64,000 nt of DNA from the NCBI RefSeq assembly GCF_000307105.1, contig NC_018645.1:1066578-1130577 (forward strand), read 5' to 3'. How positions within the stretch are numbered: the first letter of the stretch is position 1; every line of letters begins with the position of its first letter. Below, one piece after another: positions 46,234 to 57,300 of the stretch. Under the pieces are notes generated by a model. It was not told the DNA's origin and did no database searches. It saw only the letters and a list, made by a program, of their open reading frames with translations. Made by a program: the position numbers and the translations under genes. The DNA comes from Desulfobacula toluolica Tol2 (lineage in GTDB: Bacteria > Desulfobacterota > Desulfobacteria > Desulfobacterales > Desulfobacteraceae).

Positions 46234-46812
46234 ATGTATTTTGTTAATTATACCGGCCCCTTTGGATTCATCAAACCCTGGACAGCAGTCAGGGACAGCG
46301 AAACTTTCAGTCAACAGTTCCTGACTCCTTCAATCGTGGCGGGTATGGAAAGGAAGCTGTTTCCCGATCTTTTATCCGAGACTTATGGTCTGTATAAAAT
46401 TAAACGACACAGATTATCGTATAAACAGATCTCTCATCAGCAGGAACAGATTCAGCCCAGGGGATGGAATAAAAAAAACAACAATTTTTTCAGGAAATAC
46501 TCGATAATCGTTCGGGGCGTTCTTATCGAACCTGTTTTATATCTTGGGTTTGACAATGAACAAGATGCTGTTCATGCGGCAAAACAGCACATCTGTCTTT
46601 GCAGGAATGAAGATATATTATTTCCAGGCAGAAAAATTCTTGAAGTGCCTGAAAAAGAATTTGATACCCAAGAGGATTTTTTCAACGGGTTTGAGTTGGT
46701 GTTTGAACAAACAGATCAATCTTTTTTGGTCGGATATAACCGTTTTGATAATAATGCGCCCATGTACGGCTGGCTGAAGGTCGTTGGTAATCCTGTAAAA
46801 CATATCTGTTGA
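46234..46812 (+). CDS. cas5: Cas5-like subunit of a type I CRISPR system
   Basis: 192 residues. The N-terminus YTGPFGFIKPWTAVRDSETF then LTPSIVAGMERKLFP fits the Cas5 pattern (beta strand, GPFGxF, conserved SxTxxGM-like helix), with a Gly-rich end GYNRFDNNAPMYGWLKVVG. Cas5 caps the 5' handle of crRNA in Cascade. Its place as the first gene, ahead of cas3, is unusual. The assignment rests on these motifs and on the otherwise complete operon. It abuts cas3 (stop at 46812, start at 46815). Confidence 0.75.
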   Translation: MYFVNYTGPFGFIKPWTAVRDSETFSQQFLTPSIVAGMERKLFPDLLSETYGLYKIKRHRLSYKQISHQQEQIQPRGWNKKNNNFFRKYSIIVRGVLIEPVLYLGFDNEQDAVHAAKQHICLCRNEDILFPGRKILEVPEKEFDTQEDFFNGFELVFEQTDQSFLVGYNRFDNNAPMYGWLKVVGNPVKHIC

Positions 46813-46814
46813 TC

Positions 46815-48974
46815 ATGGATGTCTGTGATCACATAAAAGCCAAGGGCGCTCCTGAGTTCACGACTTTATATGCTCATCTTTGTCAGGTTAAATCCGCCAT
46901 TAAAGTGTTTGCCGGTTATTTGAATTTTGACGTTGAAACTGCAAAACTGGGGGCGGTTTTTCATGATATCGGAAAAGCAAGTCCGATTTTTCAAGAACGG
47001 CTTGTATCTAAATATAAAACCGGGCAATCAACATTCCGTCATGAAATTGCGTCCTGTTTTTTTCTCTCGCTGGTTGAAAAAACATATCATCCCCAACTCA
47101 TTGAAATGATCATCGCCCATCATAAGTCTATTGAAAATGACAAAGGGTTAAAAGGCATTCTTGATCTTGAAGAAAATGAAGATGATATTTTTGAGTTTCA
47201 TATTGAACACTGGGATGTTTGGAAGCTTGATGCCTTAAAGATTCTCGCAGGTTTTGGAATTAATTCCAGGGACATTGGCTATGACGAAGCAAAGGAAAAT
47301 TATTTCAAGGTTCTGGAATATTGTGAAAATACAATTATGAATAACGGCTATTCAGAATGGCGCGGTCTTCTGATGTCGGCTGATCATTTTGCATCGGCTT
47401 TATCTTCTGCCGCACCCGATTATCTGCCTCATACATTTAAAAAACCCATACTGGAATTTTACAACAGAACGTCCCAACTTTATCCCTTATCCTTAAAAAA
47501 AGCCTCATCCAATCGACCCCATACCATGGTGGTGGCGTGTACTGGTGCGGGGAAAACCGATTATCTTTTTCGCCGTTGCAGGGGCAGGGTTTTTTATACA
47601 TTGCCGTTTCAAGCCTCCATCAACGCCATGTTCAAAAGGGTGAAAACAGATTTGATTAAATTGAATCCCAATCTGGATATCCGGGTTCTTCATTCATCTT
47701 CCAAAATTTCATCAGGTGCTGAATCCCATGAAGATATGCTTCTTCAAAGGCTTGTGGGGTCGAGCGTAAAGGTGCTTACCCCTTATCAACTGGCGTCAAT
47801 TATTTTTGCCACCAGGGGATTTGAGTCCATGATTGAAGATTTAAAAGGATGTGATGTTATTCTGGATGAAATTCATACCTATGACAATGTTTCAAAATCA
47901 ATCGTATTAAAAATAGTTGAGGTGTTGAACCATATTGGCTGCCGGATTCATATCGGCACCGCCACAATGTCCTCTTCCCTGTATAATGAAATTATTGATT
48001 TGCTGGGCAGGGATTTTGTGTCTGAAATTTCGCTGGATTCCATTGAACTTGAAAAATTCGACCGCCATATCCTGCATAAGATCGGCTCTTGGGATGATGC
48101 CCATGCCGTTATCAAGGAGGCCATCAAGAAAAATAATAAAATTTTGCTTGTTTGTAACCGTGTGGATTCAGCCCAGGAGATGTTTGAAATTGTAAAAGAG
48201 GCATTCTCTGACATTCCTTTGCTTCTTATTCACAGCCGGTTTAAACGGGGAGACCGGCGGGATAAGGAAGCCAGTCTATTGGGATTGGACAGCCAGGGAA
48301 ATACTACCTTTGAATTCAATACCTCTTCAAACGCCTGCATTGTTGTTTCCACCCAGGTGGTTGAGGTCAGTCTGGATATCAGTTTTGATCTGATGATAAC
48401 CGAAACAGCCCCCATTGATTCCTTGATCCAAAGATTTGGCAGGATTAATAGAAAACGGACACCCGCCACCATCGGCACATATAAACCTGTTTATGTCATA
48501 GCTCCGCCAGAGGATGAAAAAGCAGCCCGGCCATATGAGCTTGAAATTTTAAGGAAAAGTTATGCTGTACTGGATCATGATCAAGTTCTACATGAATCGG
48601 ATTATCAGGAAAAAATCAATTGTGTTTATCCTGATTTGTCTTATACCAGCATTGAAAATCACACTGCCTATAAAGGAAACGGCAGATGGAATGTACCAAT
48701 GCTCACCCACCGGGATCGGTCCATACTACTTGAACTTCTTGAGGTGGACAGCGTGAACTGTATTGTTGATTCGGATTGCCAAGCCTATGAACAAGCAGGT
48801 TTTGAAGACCAGATGATGCTGGAAATTCCAGTGCGATATTATGCAGTAAAAAATTATTTTCAACTCAATTTCGGCAGCAATCCTTTTGTTATCCCGGACT
48901 CGGGATACAGCCGGGAAACTGGGTTGGATCTGGCTAAAGCAAACGATAGAAAAGCGGACTTAAATTTTTTATAG
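46815..48974 (+). CDS. cas3: Cas3: HD nuclease and helicase
   Basis: 719 residues. HD nuclease domain (about 1-220): LYAHLCQV, VFHDIGKASPIFQ, FRHEIAS and the IIAHHKSI pair. Helicase: Walker A ACTGAGKTDYLF near 238, DEIH box VILDEIHTYDN, motif III GTATMSSS, and RecA2 motifs SLDISFDLMITE and IDSLIQRFGRINR. It degrades DNA after Cascade recognition. ATG 46815 is preferred over a TTG two codons upstream. The C-terminal ~130 residues look like the usual Cas3 CTD. Confidence 0.95.
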   Translation: MDVCDHIKAKGAPEFTTLYAHLCQVKSAIKVFAGYLNFDVETAKLGAVFHDIGKASPIFQERLVSKYKTGQSTFRHEIASCFFLSLVEKTYHPQLIEMIIAHHKSIENDKGLKGILDLEENEDDIFEFHIEHWDVWKLDALKILAGFGINSRDIGYDEAKENYFKVLEYCENTIMNNGYSEWRGLLMSADHFASALSSAAPDYLPHTFKKPILEFYNRTSQLYPLSLKKASSNRPHTMVVACTGAGKTDYLFRRCRGRVFYTLPFQASINAMFKRVKTDLIKLNPNLDIRVLHSSSKISSGAESHEDMLLQRLVGSSVKVLTPYQLASIIFATRGFESMIEDLKGCDVILDEIHTYDNVSKSIVLKIVEVLNHIGCRIHIGTATMSSSLYNEIIDLLGRDFVSEISLDSIELEKFDRHILHKIGSWDDAHAVIKEAIKKNNKILLVCNRVDSAQEMFEIVKEAFSDIPLLLIHSRFKRGDRRDKEASLLGLDSQGNTTFEFNTSSNACIVVSTQVVEVSLDISFDLMITETAPIDSLIQRFGRINRKRTPATIGTYKPVYVIAPPEDEKAARPYELEILRKSYAVLDHDQVLHESDYQEKINCVYPDLSYTSIENHTAYKGNGRWNVPMLTHRDRSILLELLEVDSVNCIVDSDCQAYEQAGFEDQMMLEIPVRYYAVKNYFQLNFGSNPFVIPDSGYSRETGLDLAKANDRKADLNFL

Positions 48975-48987
48975 AAAAGATTTTATT

Positions 48988-50388
48988 ATGATTTCCATGA
49001 CTATTGGCCGGACATTTTTGACGGCATTTAACAAAAAGTACAACAAGTCCTATACGTCAAAGCAATTTTTTGAAACAGTATTTTTTGAGCTGTTTTTCAA
49101 TCATCCAAAATACATGCTTTGGCAAACCAATTCACCTTTTGTGCAGATGAAAAAGGGTCAAAAACCGCATCTTCTGAGAGAAGAAGATAGAATTGAAAAA
49201 TTAAATAATCTGGCGGAAAAGATAACAACCGGAGACAGGGATGCCAGTATTGCCATTGGTTTTCCTGCATCGGAAGCCAATGAATTTGCCACTACCTCGG
49301 GGCTTGTAAGTGATATTGATATTCCTGCAGATGAATTCGGGATTTACGATTCCTGGATCGGTGCTGGTCTGGGTATTGGTGTTTCAGGGGGGTATTGCAT
49401 TTTTTTTAATGATCCTGAAATCCTTTTAACCCTCTATGACGGCTGGCAGGTGTATCGTGGTTTTCTCAATGAGAATAGCATTGACAAATTGGCTCCCAAT
49501 AAAATTAACACCTGGAATGGTCAATGGCTTAATTATTATCATGGAAAAAAATTTAGAAAAGGTTTTGATTTTGGGGTTTTGGATAATATGAAAATGTTCA
49601 GCCATGATAAACAAGGAAACATTCTCATAAATACTGTTAAATGGAGTCAACTTTTTTTTAATCTTTCAAGCAAATTTCCAGACCAGACCTTGATGGGCTA
49701 TCTGTACAGTCTTGGACAAACCAACAAAACCATTGGATTTATCCCTTTTCATTTTCAACAGGCCAGAAGAATCAAGGATTTTTACAAAATTTTATTTGGA
49801 AAAAACAACGCGATCAAAGACAGCCGGGCCTATGAAGAGATGTTTGGCATCCATATCAAAAGGGCCTGTGAATTGGGGGCAATCGGGCTCCATGCCTTGC
49901 AGCCCAAAGATCTTAAAAAGTATTTCAAACAGGGCAAAACCCCGAATTTCAAGAAGACGGCGATTCCCGTTTTAAAAAAAGGAGAGTCTGCAGAGGATTT
50001 TCAAACAAGGAAACAAAAGGCGTCAAATAAAGAGTATGAAAAAGTAATATTGTTCAGAACCTATAAAACATGGTTGGTTGCTATGCTTACAAAAAACAAG
50101 GAAGACATGCTGGATTACACAGAGAAAATTGCCAGGGCACTCCATGAGTATCGTGAAGACGGCCGCAAAACAGATCGAAAAAACCTCATTGAAAAAGAAC
50201 TGCTCATTGCCGCATCCAGGAAAAAGTTCATAGATGCCCTGGCAGTGGTTATCAAAGATGTTCAGAGCGAATATCTGGAAATTATCAGGGAGTTGAAAAA
50301 AAGGGTGCATTTGATGACTTCCGAGGATTTTGCTTATTTTGTTGTTCTGCTGCGGTTTGATTATGCTTATGAGGAAAGAAATATTTAA
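48988..50388 (+). CDS. cas8: Cas8-like large subunit of Cascade
   Basis: 466 residues, no family motif visible by eye. It is assigned as Cas8 because of its position between cas3 and cas7, its size and its composition (mixed, with a helical Lys/Glu-rich C-terminal third from about 330). Cas8 recognises the PAM. Features include FETVFFELFFNHPKYMLW, a Gly-rich GAGLGIGVSGGYCIFFND and a segment RTYKTWLVAMLTKNKE. The exact Cas8 subtype (8b or another I-B variant) I cannot fix. Confidence 0.7.
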   Translation: MISMTIGRTFLTAFNKKYNKSYTSKQFFETVFFELFFNHPKYMLWQTNSPFVQMKKGQKPHLLREEDRIEKLNNLAEKITTGDRDASIAIGFPASEANEFATTSGLVSDIDIPADEFGIYDSWIGAGLGIGVSGGYCIFFNDPEILLTLYDGWQVYRGFLNENSIDKLAPNKINTWNGQWLNYYHGKKFRKGFDFGVLDNMKMFSHDKQGNILINTVKWSQLFFNLSSKFPDQTLMGYLYSLGQTNKTIGFIPFHFQQARRIKDFYKILFGKNNAIKDSRAYEEMFGIHIKRACELGAIGLHALQPKDLKKYFKQGKTPNFKKTAIPVLKKGESAEDFQTRKQKASNKEYEKVILFRTYKTWLVAMLTKNKEDMLDYTEKIARALHEYREDGRKTDRKNLIEKELLIAASRKKFIDALAVVIKDVQSEYLEIIRELKKRVHLMTSEDFAYFVVLLRFDYAYEERNI

Positions 50389-50426
50389 CCACTTTATAAT
50401 CAATAGTTAATTTCAGGGAGAAATTT

Positions 50427-51494
50427 ATGAACACCATATATATAAGAACTTTAAAACGGGCGGAACATACTGTGTTCTGTGTGGCTGATGGTCAGAAAAC
50501 CTACTATGACCCTCAATTTAACCGGTATATCCCATATTCAAGCGGACAGCAGATAAAGCGGTCTTTAATAGATACATTGGCTCGCCAGTTAAACCAATTG
50601 CCTGCACCCACAACCTTTATATTTGATGTTACAAAGAAAAAAGAGATCACGGAAGGAGAGGTTTTCGGCACATGTGATCCTTCTCATTTTGATCAATTAT
50701 TGGGCGGGTGGATGAAAGCTTCCAAGGGGGGGAAGGAAAAAACCATAAAACGAAGAAGCCCGCTTTCCATATCAGCCATGCGGGCTTTGCACCCTTTGCT
50801 TGCCGGTATAGACAGGGAAAACATAACCTTTGACCGCAGTGACCGGCCCAATAACACGGTCATTGTCAGGGACCCAAATGGGAAAGAGCTTTGTGAAGAT
50901 GATATCATAACATTGCTTCAGGATAAGGACAGGAGTTTGATACGAAAATGGATACCGGATAATAAAAGGGCAACCGGATTATTTGTGCAGGATATTGCCA
51001 TTGATTTAAGGCGGCTTTTTTGTGTTACTCAAAGTGTTTTTGAGCCGGAAATCACAAAGGAAACCGAAGACAGATTAAAAGAATCCGGTTGGCTTGAATC
51101 CAACAATATTTTTGGAAACTGCCTTGTTGCACCGCCTGAAACAAGGAACAAACTTATACCTGCCATTGCAAAGGCCATCATCAACTGGCGTATCACCTCA
51201 AACCAGTCAAGAACCTTCAGTCTCATGGAGACCCTGGCCGTTTCCATCAGCACCAATGCCAATAAAATCGCCGGCAGTATCAGGGCAAAATTAAGTGAAG
51301 AAGATGAAAAAAAAGCAATTCCTGTCATTGAAGAGGATCTGGAAGGTGTTGAAACTTTTGTGACCCTTTCTGCAGGGGGGTATTTTCTGACAAAGTCTGA
51401 AACTGCGGAAGCCCTGGAAGAGGCAGAAAAAAACTTAATAGACAGAATGATGGCCTTTGACTATGAAGACCAGATTATTAAAATAAATGATTAA
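50427..51494 (+). CDS. cas7: Cas7 backbone subunit (DevR/Cst2-like)
   Basis: 355 residues. The N-terminus MNTIYIRTLKRAEHTVFC and PYSSGQQIKRSLIDTL, then a variable middle rich in charged residues, and a C-terminal VSISTNANKIAGSIR match the RRM-like Cas7/DevR proteins that form the crRNA-coating filament. GGGAG lies before ATG 50427. It is placed between cas8 and cas6. Confidence 0.85.
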   Translation: MNTIYIRTLKRAEHTVFCVADGQKTYYDPQFNRYIPYSSGQQIKRSLIDTLARQLNQLPAPTTFIFDVTKKKEITEGEVFGTCDPSHFDQLLGGWMKASKGGKEKTIKRRSPLSISAMRALHPLLAGIDRENITFDRSDRPNNTVIVRDPNGKELCEDDIITLLQDKDRSLIRKWIPDNKRATGLFVQDIAIDLRRLFCVTQSVFEPEITKETEDRLKESGWLESNNIFGNCLVAPPETRNKLIPAIAKAIINWRITSNQSRTFSLMETLAVSISTNANKIAGSIRAKLSEEDEKKAIPVIEEDLEGVETFVTLSAGGYFLTKSETAEALEEAEKNLIDRMMAFDYEDQIIKIND

Positions 51495-51542
51495 CTTTAA
51501 ATGATTGCAGGCTTCACTAACCCTGAAGCCTTCCGGAAAGGT

Positions 51543-52352
51543 ATGATTTTGCGTATAAAAATAACAGCAATAACGAATCAACCGGCCTTTTTTCCCTATA
51601 ATTATCAATATGCAGTTCATTCAGCTTTGTACTCTTTAATTCAAGAATCATCAGCAAACTATTCAAGTTTTTTACATGATAAAGGGTATGTAAAAGATGG
51701 CATCAATAAGCTTTTTAAACTATTTACCTTTTCAAAGCTCAACTTTAGTCCTAAAAATAATGGGAATGGCGGTTTTTATAAGGTTTCAAAAATACAATTT
51801 GTGTTTTCCACCATCATGGAAAAAAGCATGAGACATTTAATCCTCGGCATATTTTCAAATCAGAAAATGATGTTAAACTTGAGCGGGCAAAGACATTTTT
51901 TTGATATTGTAAATGTTGATATTCAGGAAGATTGTCAGTTTACCAATACTGAAAAATTTATTTGTTTGTCGCCCATAACCGTTTCAAGCATAATGATCAA
52001 AGAAAAAGGTAAAAGGGTGCAACATTTTTTAAACTATATGGTGCCCGCGGAAAGAGATCATTTTGTTGAAAATTTAAAGAAAAATCTTATTAACAAATAT
52101 GAAACCATCAATAATATCCCATATGAAAATATGAAATTTCCTTTTCAGTTTCATTTTGAAAACAACTATATCGTAAAAAGAAATGGCAGAATATCAAAAT
52201 TGATTGAATTTAAAAATAATATTAAAGTCAAAGCCATGGAAGCCCCTTTTTATATAGAGGCAGATCCTGAGTTAATTAAAATCGGGTATGATTGCGGATG
52301 GGGTGAAAAAAACAGCGCCGGTTTTGGTTGTGTTGAAAAAGCAGCAAAATAA
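51543..52352 (+). CDS. cas6: Cas6 pre-crRNA endonuclease
   Basis: 269 residues from ATG 51543, which gives the natural first beta strand MILRIKITAITNQPAFFPYN (a longer reading to 51501 adds an unlikely segment). Ferredoxin-like fold with the family's C-terminal Gly-rich loop ...GWGEKNSAGFGCVEK. Cas6 cuts within each repeat and should leave the 8-base handle AUUGAAAC found at the repeat end. Confidence 0.9.
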   Translation: MILRIKITAITNQPAFFPYNYQYAVHSALYSLIQESSANYSSFLHDKGYVKDGINKLFKLFTFSKLNFSPKNNGNGGFYKVSKIQFVFSTIMEKSMRHLILGIFSNQKMMLNLSGQRHFFDIVNVDIQEDCQFTNTEKFICLSPITVSSIMIKEKGKRVQHFLNYMVPAERDHFVENLKKNLINKYETINNIPYENMKFPFQFHFENNYIVKRNGRISKLIEFKNNIKVKAMEAPFYIEADPELIKIGYDCGWGEKNSAGFGCVEKAAK

Positions 52353-52387
52353 AATTCATTTTGAACCGGTTTTTAATGGGAGAAAAT

Positions 52388-52882
52388 ATGGATAATATTA
52401 ATTTTACCGGCACACAGATTAATTATTATTTTGTCTGTAAGCGAAAACTCTGGTTGTTTACAAGAGCTATTCGGTTTGAAGATGAAAATGAATATGTGCA
52501 GTTGGGAAAACTCATTGATGAAAGCACTTATAAACGCAATAAAAAGCAGATTGAAATCGGCAATATCAAAATTGATTTCATTGATAATACGGGGGTTATT
52601 CATGAAATCAAGAAATCAAACAAGATTGAAAAAGCCCATATTTATCAGCTGAAGTACTATATATATTTTTTAAATAAAATGGGGGTTAAAAACATAATCG
52701 GTGAAATAGATTATCCAAAACTGAAGCAAAGACAAAAAGTGATATTGGATGCTGAAGATGAAATGGAATTTAAGACTATTTTTTCTGATATCCATGAAAT
52801 CCTTGACAGGAAAAAACCTCCGGCAATAATAAACAAACCGTATTGTAAAAAATGCGCTTATTATGAATTTTGTTTTGTCTAA
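52388..52882 (+). CDS. cas4: Cas4 exonuclease for spacer acquisition
   Basis: 164 residues. ATG 52388 is preceded by GGGAGA. The four [4Fe-4S] Cys fit: one in YYFVCKRKLWLF near the N-terminus and three in PYCKKCAYYEFCFV at the C-terminus; RecB-like nuclease core IDFIDNTGVIHEIKKSN and a QLKYYIYFL motif. Works with Cas1-Cas2 in PAM-dependent trimming. Confidence 0.93.
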   Translation: MDNINFTGTQINYYFVCKRKLWLFTRAIRFEDENEYVQLGKLIDESTYKRNKKQIEIGNIKIDFIDNTGVIHEIKKSNKIEKAHIYQLKYYIYFLNKMGVKNIIGEIDYPKLKQRQKVILDAEDEMEFKTIFSDIHEILDRKKPPAIINKPYCKKCAYYEFCFV

Positions 52883-52979
52883 CTGCCATGGGAATACCTG
52901 ATATTTCATCCGGGGTTGCCAATAATAAAACATTAAAGTCGCTGTTTTGATTTTGAATATTTTTATATAAAGGTGTCAT

Positions 52980-53969
52980 ATGAAACAATCCTTATATCTT
53001 TTTTCAAATAGTACCATCAAAAGAAAAGACAATTCTTTGATGTTTGAAATTGACGGAGAAAAGAAATACCGTCCTGTTGAATCAATTTGTGACCTTTTTC
53101 TTTTCAATGAACATACTCTGAATACAAAATTGCTGAATTTTCTGGGGCAACAAAAAATTCCCGTTCATATTTTTAATTATTACGGATTTTATTCCGGTTC
53201 ATTTGTCCCAAGAGAGCAATATCTTTCAGGGCATGTCACCATCAGTCAGGCAAAGCATTATCTTGACGATAAAAAAAGAATGGTTTTGGCCTATGAATTA
53301 TTGAATGCCGCAGCTTCAAATATTATCACCAATTTAACCTATTATAAAAACAGGGAAAGAGATATCGGTGAAAAAATTTTAAAGATAAAAGAGTTAAAAA
53401 AATCATTAAAAAATGCGGATTCAATTTCATATTTAATGGGCATAGAAGGAAATATCAGGGATTTGTATTATTCTGCTTTTAATGAAATTGTTCAAAATAA
53501 GGTTGAATTTAAAAAACGTATTAAAAGACCGCCGGATAATTTTATAAATTCCCTGATTTCATTTGGTAATTCCCTTGTTTATACAACGGTTCTGTCTGAA
53601 ATTTATAGAACCCAGCTTGATCCTACCGTGAGTTTTCTTCATGAGCCGGGTTACAGGCGGTACTCCCTTGCCCTTGATATATCGGAAATTTTTAAGCCCA
53701 TCCTCCTTGATAGAATGATCTTTACCATGATCAACAAAAAAGAATTAACGGAAAAAGATACGGATAAAGACCTTAACTATTGTTATCTGAAAGATCAGGG
53801 CCGGATGAAATTTTTAAGAAAATATGATGAAAGGCTGAAAAAGACTATTAAACATAAGAAACTCAATCGCAATGTTTCTTACAAACGGCTTATACGGCTG
53901 GAGTGTTATAAAATTGTTAAACATATTCTGGGTGAAGAAAAATATACCGGGTTCAAGATGTGGTGGTAA
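52980..53969 (+). CDS. cas1: Cas1 integrase
   Basis: 329 residues. N-terminal beta domain (SLYLFSNSTIKRKDNSLMFE) and helical catalytic domain with MGIEGNIRDLYYSAF (metal-binding Glu), SFLHEPGYRRYSLALDISE (His/Asp) typical of Cas1. AAAGGTG precedes ATG 52980; cas2 starts three bases after its stop. Confidence 0.96.
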   Translation: MKQSLYLFSNSTIKRKDNSLMFEIDGEKKYRPVESICDLFLFNEHTLNTKLLNFLGQQKIPVHIFNYYGFYSGSFVPREQYLSGHVTISQAKHYLDDKKRMVLAYELLNAAASNIITNLTYYKNRERDIGEKILKIKELKKSLKNADSISYLMGIEGNIRDLYYSAFNEIVQNKVEFKKRIKRPPDNFINSLISFGNSLVYTTVLSEIYRTQLDPTVSFLHEPGYRRYSLALDISEIFKPILLDRMIFTMINKKELTEKDTDKDLNYCYLKDQGRMKFLRKYDERLKKTIKHKKLNRNVSYKRLIRLECYKIVKHILGEEKYTGFKMWW

Positions 53970-53971
53970 TT

Positions 53972-54253
53972 ATGTATATTATTGCAATGTATGATATAAA
54001 TACTGAAACAAAGGCGGGTCGGAAAAGATTAAGACATATGTTTAAATTATTGAAAAAATACCTTATCCGTATTCAGAATTCTGTCTTTGAGGGGGAGCTT
54101 ACCAAAGCTAAATTTGAGAAAATGAAGTATGAAGTCAACGATATTATTGATAGCTCAAAAGATTCGGTTATTTTTTTCAAAAGCCGTGATATCAAATGGA
54201 TGGACAAAGATATCTGCGGGTTTGAAAAAGATGATACGGATAATTTTTTATGA
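53972..54253 (+). CDS. cas2: Cas2
   Basis: 93 residues: MYIIAMYDINTETKAGRKRL first strand with the conserved Asp, then IQNSVFEGELT and SVIFFKSRDI. ATG 53972 gives the standard Cas2 start; a reading from 53960 would overlap cas1. Forms the Cas1-Cas2 complex. Followed directly by the CRISPR leader. Confidence 0.95.
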   Translation: MYIIAMYDINTETKAGRKRLRHMFKLLKKYLIRIQNSVFEGELTKAKFEKMKYEVNDIIDSSKDSVIFFKSRDIKWMDKDICGFEKDDTDNFL

Positions 54254-54381
54254 GTGCTTGTTCTTTGACAATTTATAAAAATCCGTCGATCTTCCTATGA
54301 TTTTACGCTATTGGGGGTTGACGGAAAAAACAGTTTGATTTATTAATACAACCTGTTAATTTTATATTGTTTTTTTGATGG
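54254..54381 (+). promoter_or_regulatory. CRISPR leader with candidate pre-crRNA promoter
   Basis: 128 AT-rich bases between cas2 and the first repeat. TTGACG (54318-54323), 17 bases, TATTAA (54341-54346) would start transcription about 30 bases before the first repeat. The repeats end in ATTGAAAC, the type I 5'-handle sequence, so transcription is rightward and this is the leader end. Confidence 0.7.
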
Positions 54382-57300
54382 CTTTTAATCAGACCAGTGT
54401 GGAATTGAAACCTGGTTATCAGAAGTGTTATGGACGGGGGGACCGTCTTTTAATCAGACCAGTGTGGAATTGAAACTAGTGTATGACGAGTACTTATATG
54501 CTATTGTACCGCTTTTAATCAGACCAGTGTGGAATTGAAACTTTTTCAATAACTCCTTAATTTTACGTTCATTATTTCTTTTAATCAGACCAGTGTGGAA
54601 TTGAAACATGTGTCAGCTGACACAGAACGAGAAGGATGGACAGACTTTTAATCAGACCAGTGTGGAATTGAAACGATTGAATCTAATAAACTGGCCTTAG
54701 ATATTGTAAGCCTTTTAATCAGACCAGTGTGGAATTGAAACAACTGCCACGCCTCATTATCAAACTCATACTCTGATCTTTTAATCAGACCAGTGTGGAA
54801 TTGAAACTTCTGTGCTGTTGATTGGTGTGTTTATGATATCCATTCTTTTAATCAGACCAGTGTGGAATTGAAACAACTCCTGCTTAAGCGCCTTTGACTT
54901 TGCAAATTCTCTTTTAATCAGACCAGTGTGGAATTGAAACTAAGCACATTCACCCCAAACAACATCACCAGTTGTCCTTTTAATCAGACCAGTGTGGAAT
55001 TGAAACGTGGAAAACCCAGGCGGCGACCGGATACAAATAACTCTTTTAATCAGACCAGTGTGGAATTGAAACATAACTCATTGAGTTTATTCCTGAAGCA
55101 GCCACGGCTTTTAATCAGACCAGTGTGGAATTGAAACCCCCTTGTAAAGGATGGACAGAAACTCGAAGCAAAAGCTTTTAATCAGACCAGTGTGGAATTG
55201 AAACCTGTAACCTGACTCATATCAATTGCCGTCTGGGGCGCTTTTAATCAGACCAGTGTGGAATTGAAACAGATTCTCAGAGATGGTACGCTTGTCAATC
55301 TTGGTTCTTTTAATCAGACCAGTGTGGAATTGAAACAGCGTTGGGAGGATGAGGCCGCGCTCGTTATTCAGGGCTTTTAATCAGACCAGTGTGGAATTGA
55401 AACAATAGTTCTGGGTATTTTTCCCGCGTCCGGCGTAGCTTTTAATCAGACCAGTGTGGAATTGAAACTTCCGACATGGCGGTATCAGCTAACCTGCAAC
55501 CATCTTTTAATCAGACCAGTGTGGAATTGAAACAGTGTTTGTTCTTCGTCACCTCCAGAATCTTGAGACCTTTTAATCAGACCAGTGTGGAATTGAAACA
55601 TCAAAAAACCACTGGTCACTTTATAATCTCTCGGACTTTTAATCAGACCAGTGTGGAATTGAAACTGATATGCAAAATAATCAAGTACTTCTTTAGATCC
55701 CTCTTTTAATCAGACCAGTGTGGAATTGAAACTTATGATTTCAAAATCCTTGTAATTGCTCGAAATAACTTTTAATCAGACCAGTGTGGAATTGAAACTT
55801 TTGCATCTCTTTTTCTTGCTCATGACTTTTTATCTCCTTTTAATCAGACCAGTGTGGAATTGAAACGCATTTCTCTGTTGAAAACTAAAAACTTTCCTTC
55901 ATCTTTTAATCAGACCAGTGTGGAATTGAAACAATTTTATCGCCATAGTGACGATGGGTATCAAAATACTTTTAATCAGACCAGTGTGGAATTGAAACCA
56001 TAATTATTCCTTTGGTACAAGCATTGTCATATCACTTTTAATCAGACCAGTGTGGAATTGAAACTTTTATGTGAAAATTACTTTTAACGGAAAAGAGCCT
56101 ACTTTTAATCAGACCAGTGTGGAATTGAAACATCCATAGTGGAGAAACGCATCATAGGGCAACTATACTTTTAATCAGACCAGTGTGGAATTGAAACCTT
56201 GAAGGGCAAGCCAATCCAGCAATTGACATGCCCTTTTAATCAGACCAGTGTGGAATTGAAACTTAAAAGGGCCAGTAGCAAAATCAGGAACGGGCACTTT
56301 TAATCAGACCAGTGTGGAATTGAAACTGCTGATACCCACCCTGCTGGTTCTGCTGGCCCTGCTTTTAATCAGACCAGTGTGGAATTGAAACTAATTAACT
56401 TTTGAATTGGAAAAAAAATATGACATCTTTTAATCAGACCAGTGTGGAATTGAAACCAATAACCCATTTTCTTAGTGACCCACCAAGAAGCTTTTAATCA
56501 GACCAGTGTGGAATTGAAACATACTCTGCGCTTTGACATTTATCTTCGCTAAATTCTTTTAATCAGACCAGTGTGGAATTGAAACTAAAATCAGTATAAT
56601 CAGTAATGGCAGGTTCGATAACTTTTAATCAGACCAGTGTGGAATTGAAACCGAAGAAACTCAAACCATATTGAATTTGTCAACAAACTTTTAATCAGAC
56701 CAGTGTGGAATTGAAACACGGTTGATAGATTCCCTGTTCCTGGCTTTGCTACTCTTTTAATCAGACCAGTGTGGAATTGAAACTTGGTACATTAAGATAT
56801 TTAATCATTTCTACCTCTCTTCTTTTAATCAGACCAGTGTGGAATTGAAACAGGCTTGTATTGACTGTATCAATTGCAAGAGATCCTTCTTTTAATCAGA
56901 CCAGTGTGGAATTGAAACTCCATTATATTCAATTCAGCAGCGGTTGCCGTAACCTCTTTTAATCAGACCAGTGTGGAATTGAAACTGACGTAGTGACTAA
57001 TTTCCCGACCTTGTTGACTTCTTTTAATCAGACCAGTGTGGAATTGAAACTGTTATAGTATTACAACATGGGTTTATTATTTTATTACTTTTAATCAGAC
57101 CAGTGTGGAATTGAAACTGAGACAATGAAACTTTAATGTCTTGGATCTGCATACTTTTAATCAGACCAGTGTGGAATTGAAACTTATTAATCTTTAGTTT
57201 TTGAATGGCTCCGAGAAAACTTTTAATCAGACCAGTGTGGAATTGAAACTTCGGGAAAAAGAAATTCATGGCAGGTGGCGAAGTCTTTTAATCAGACCAG

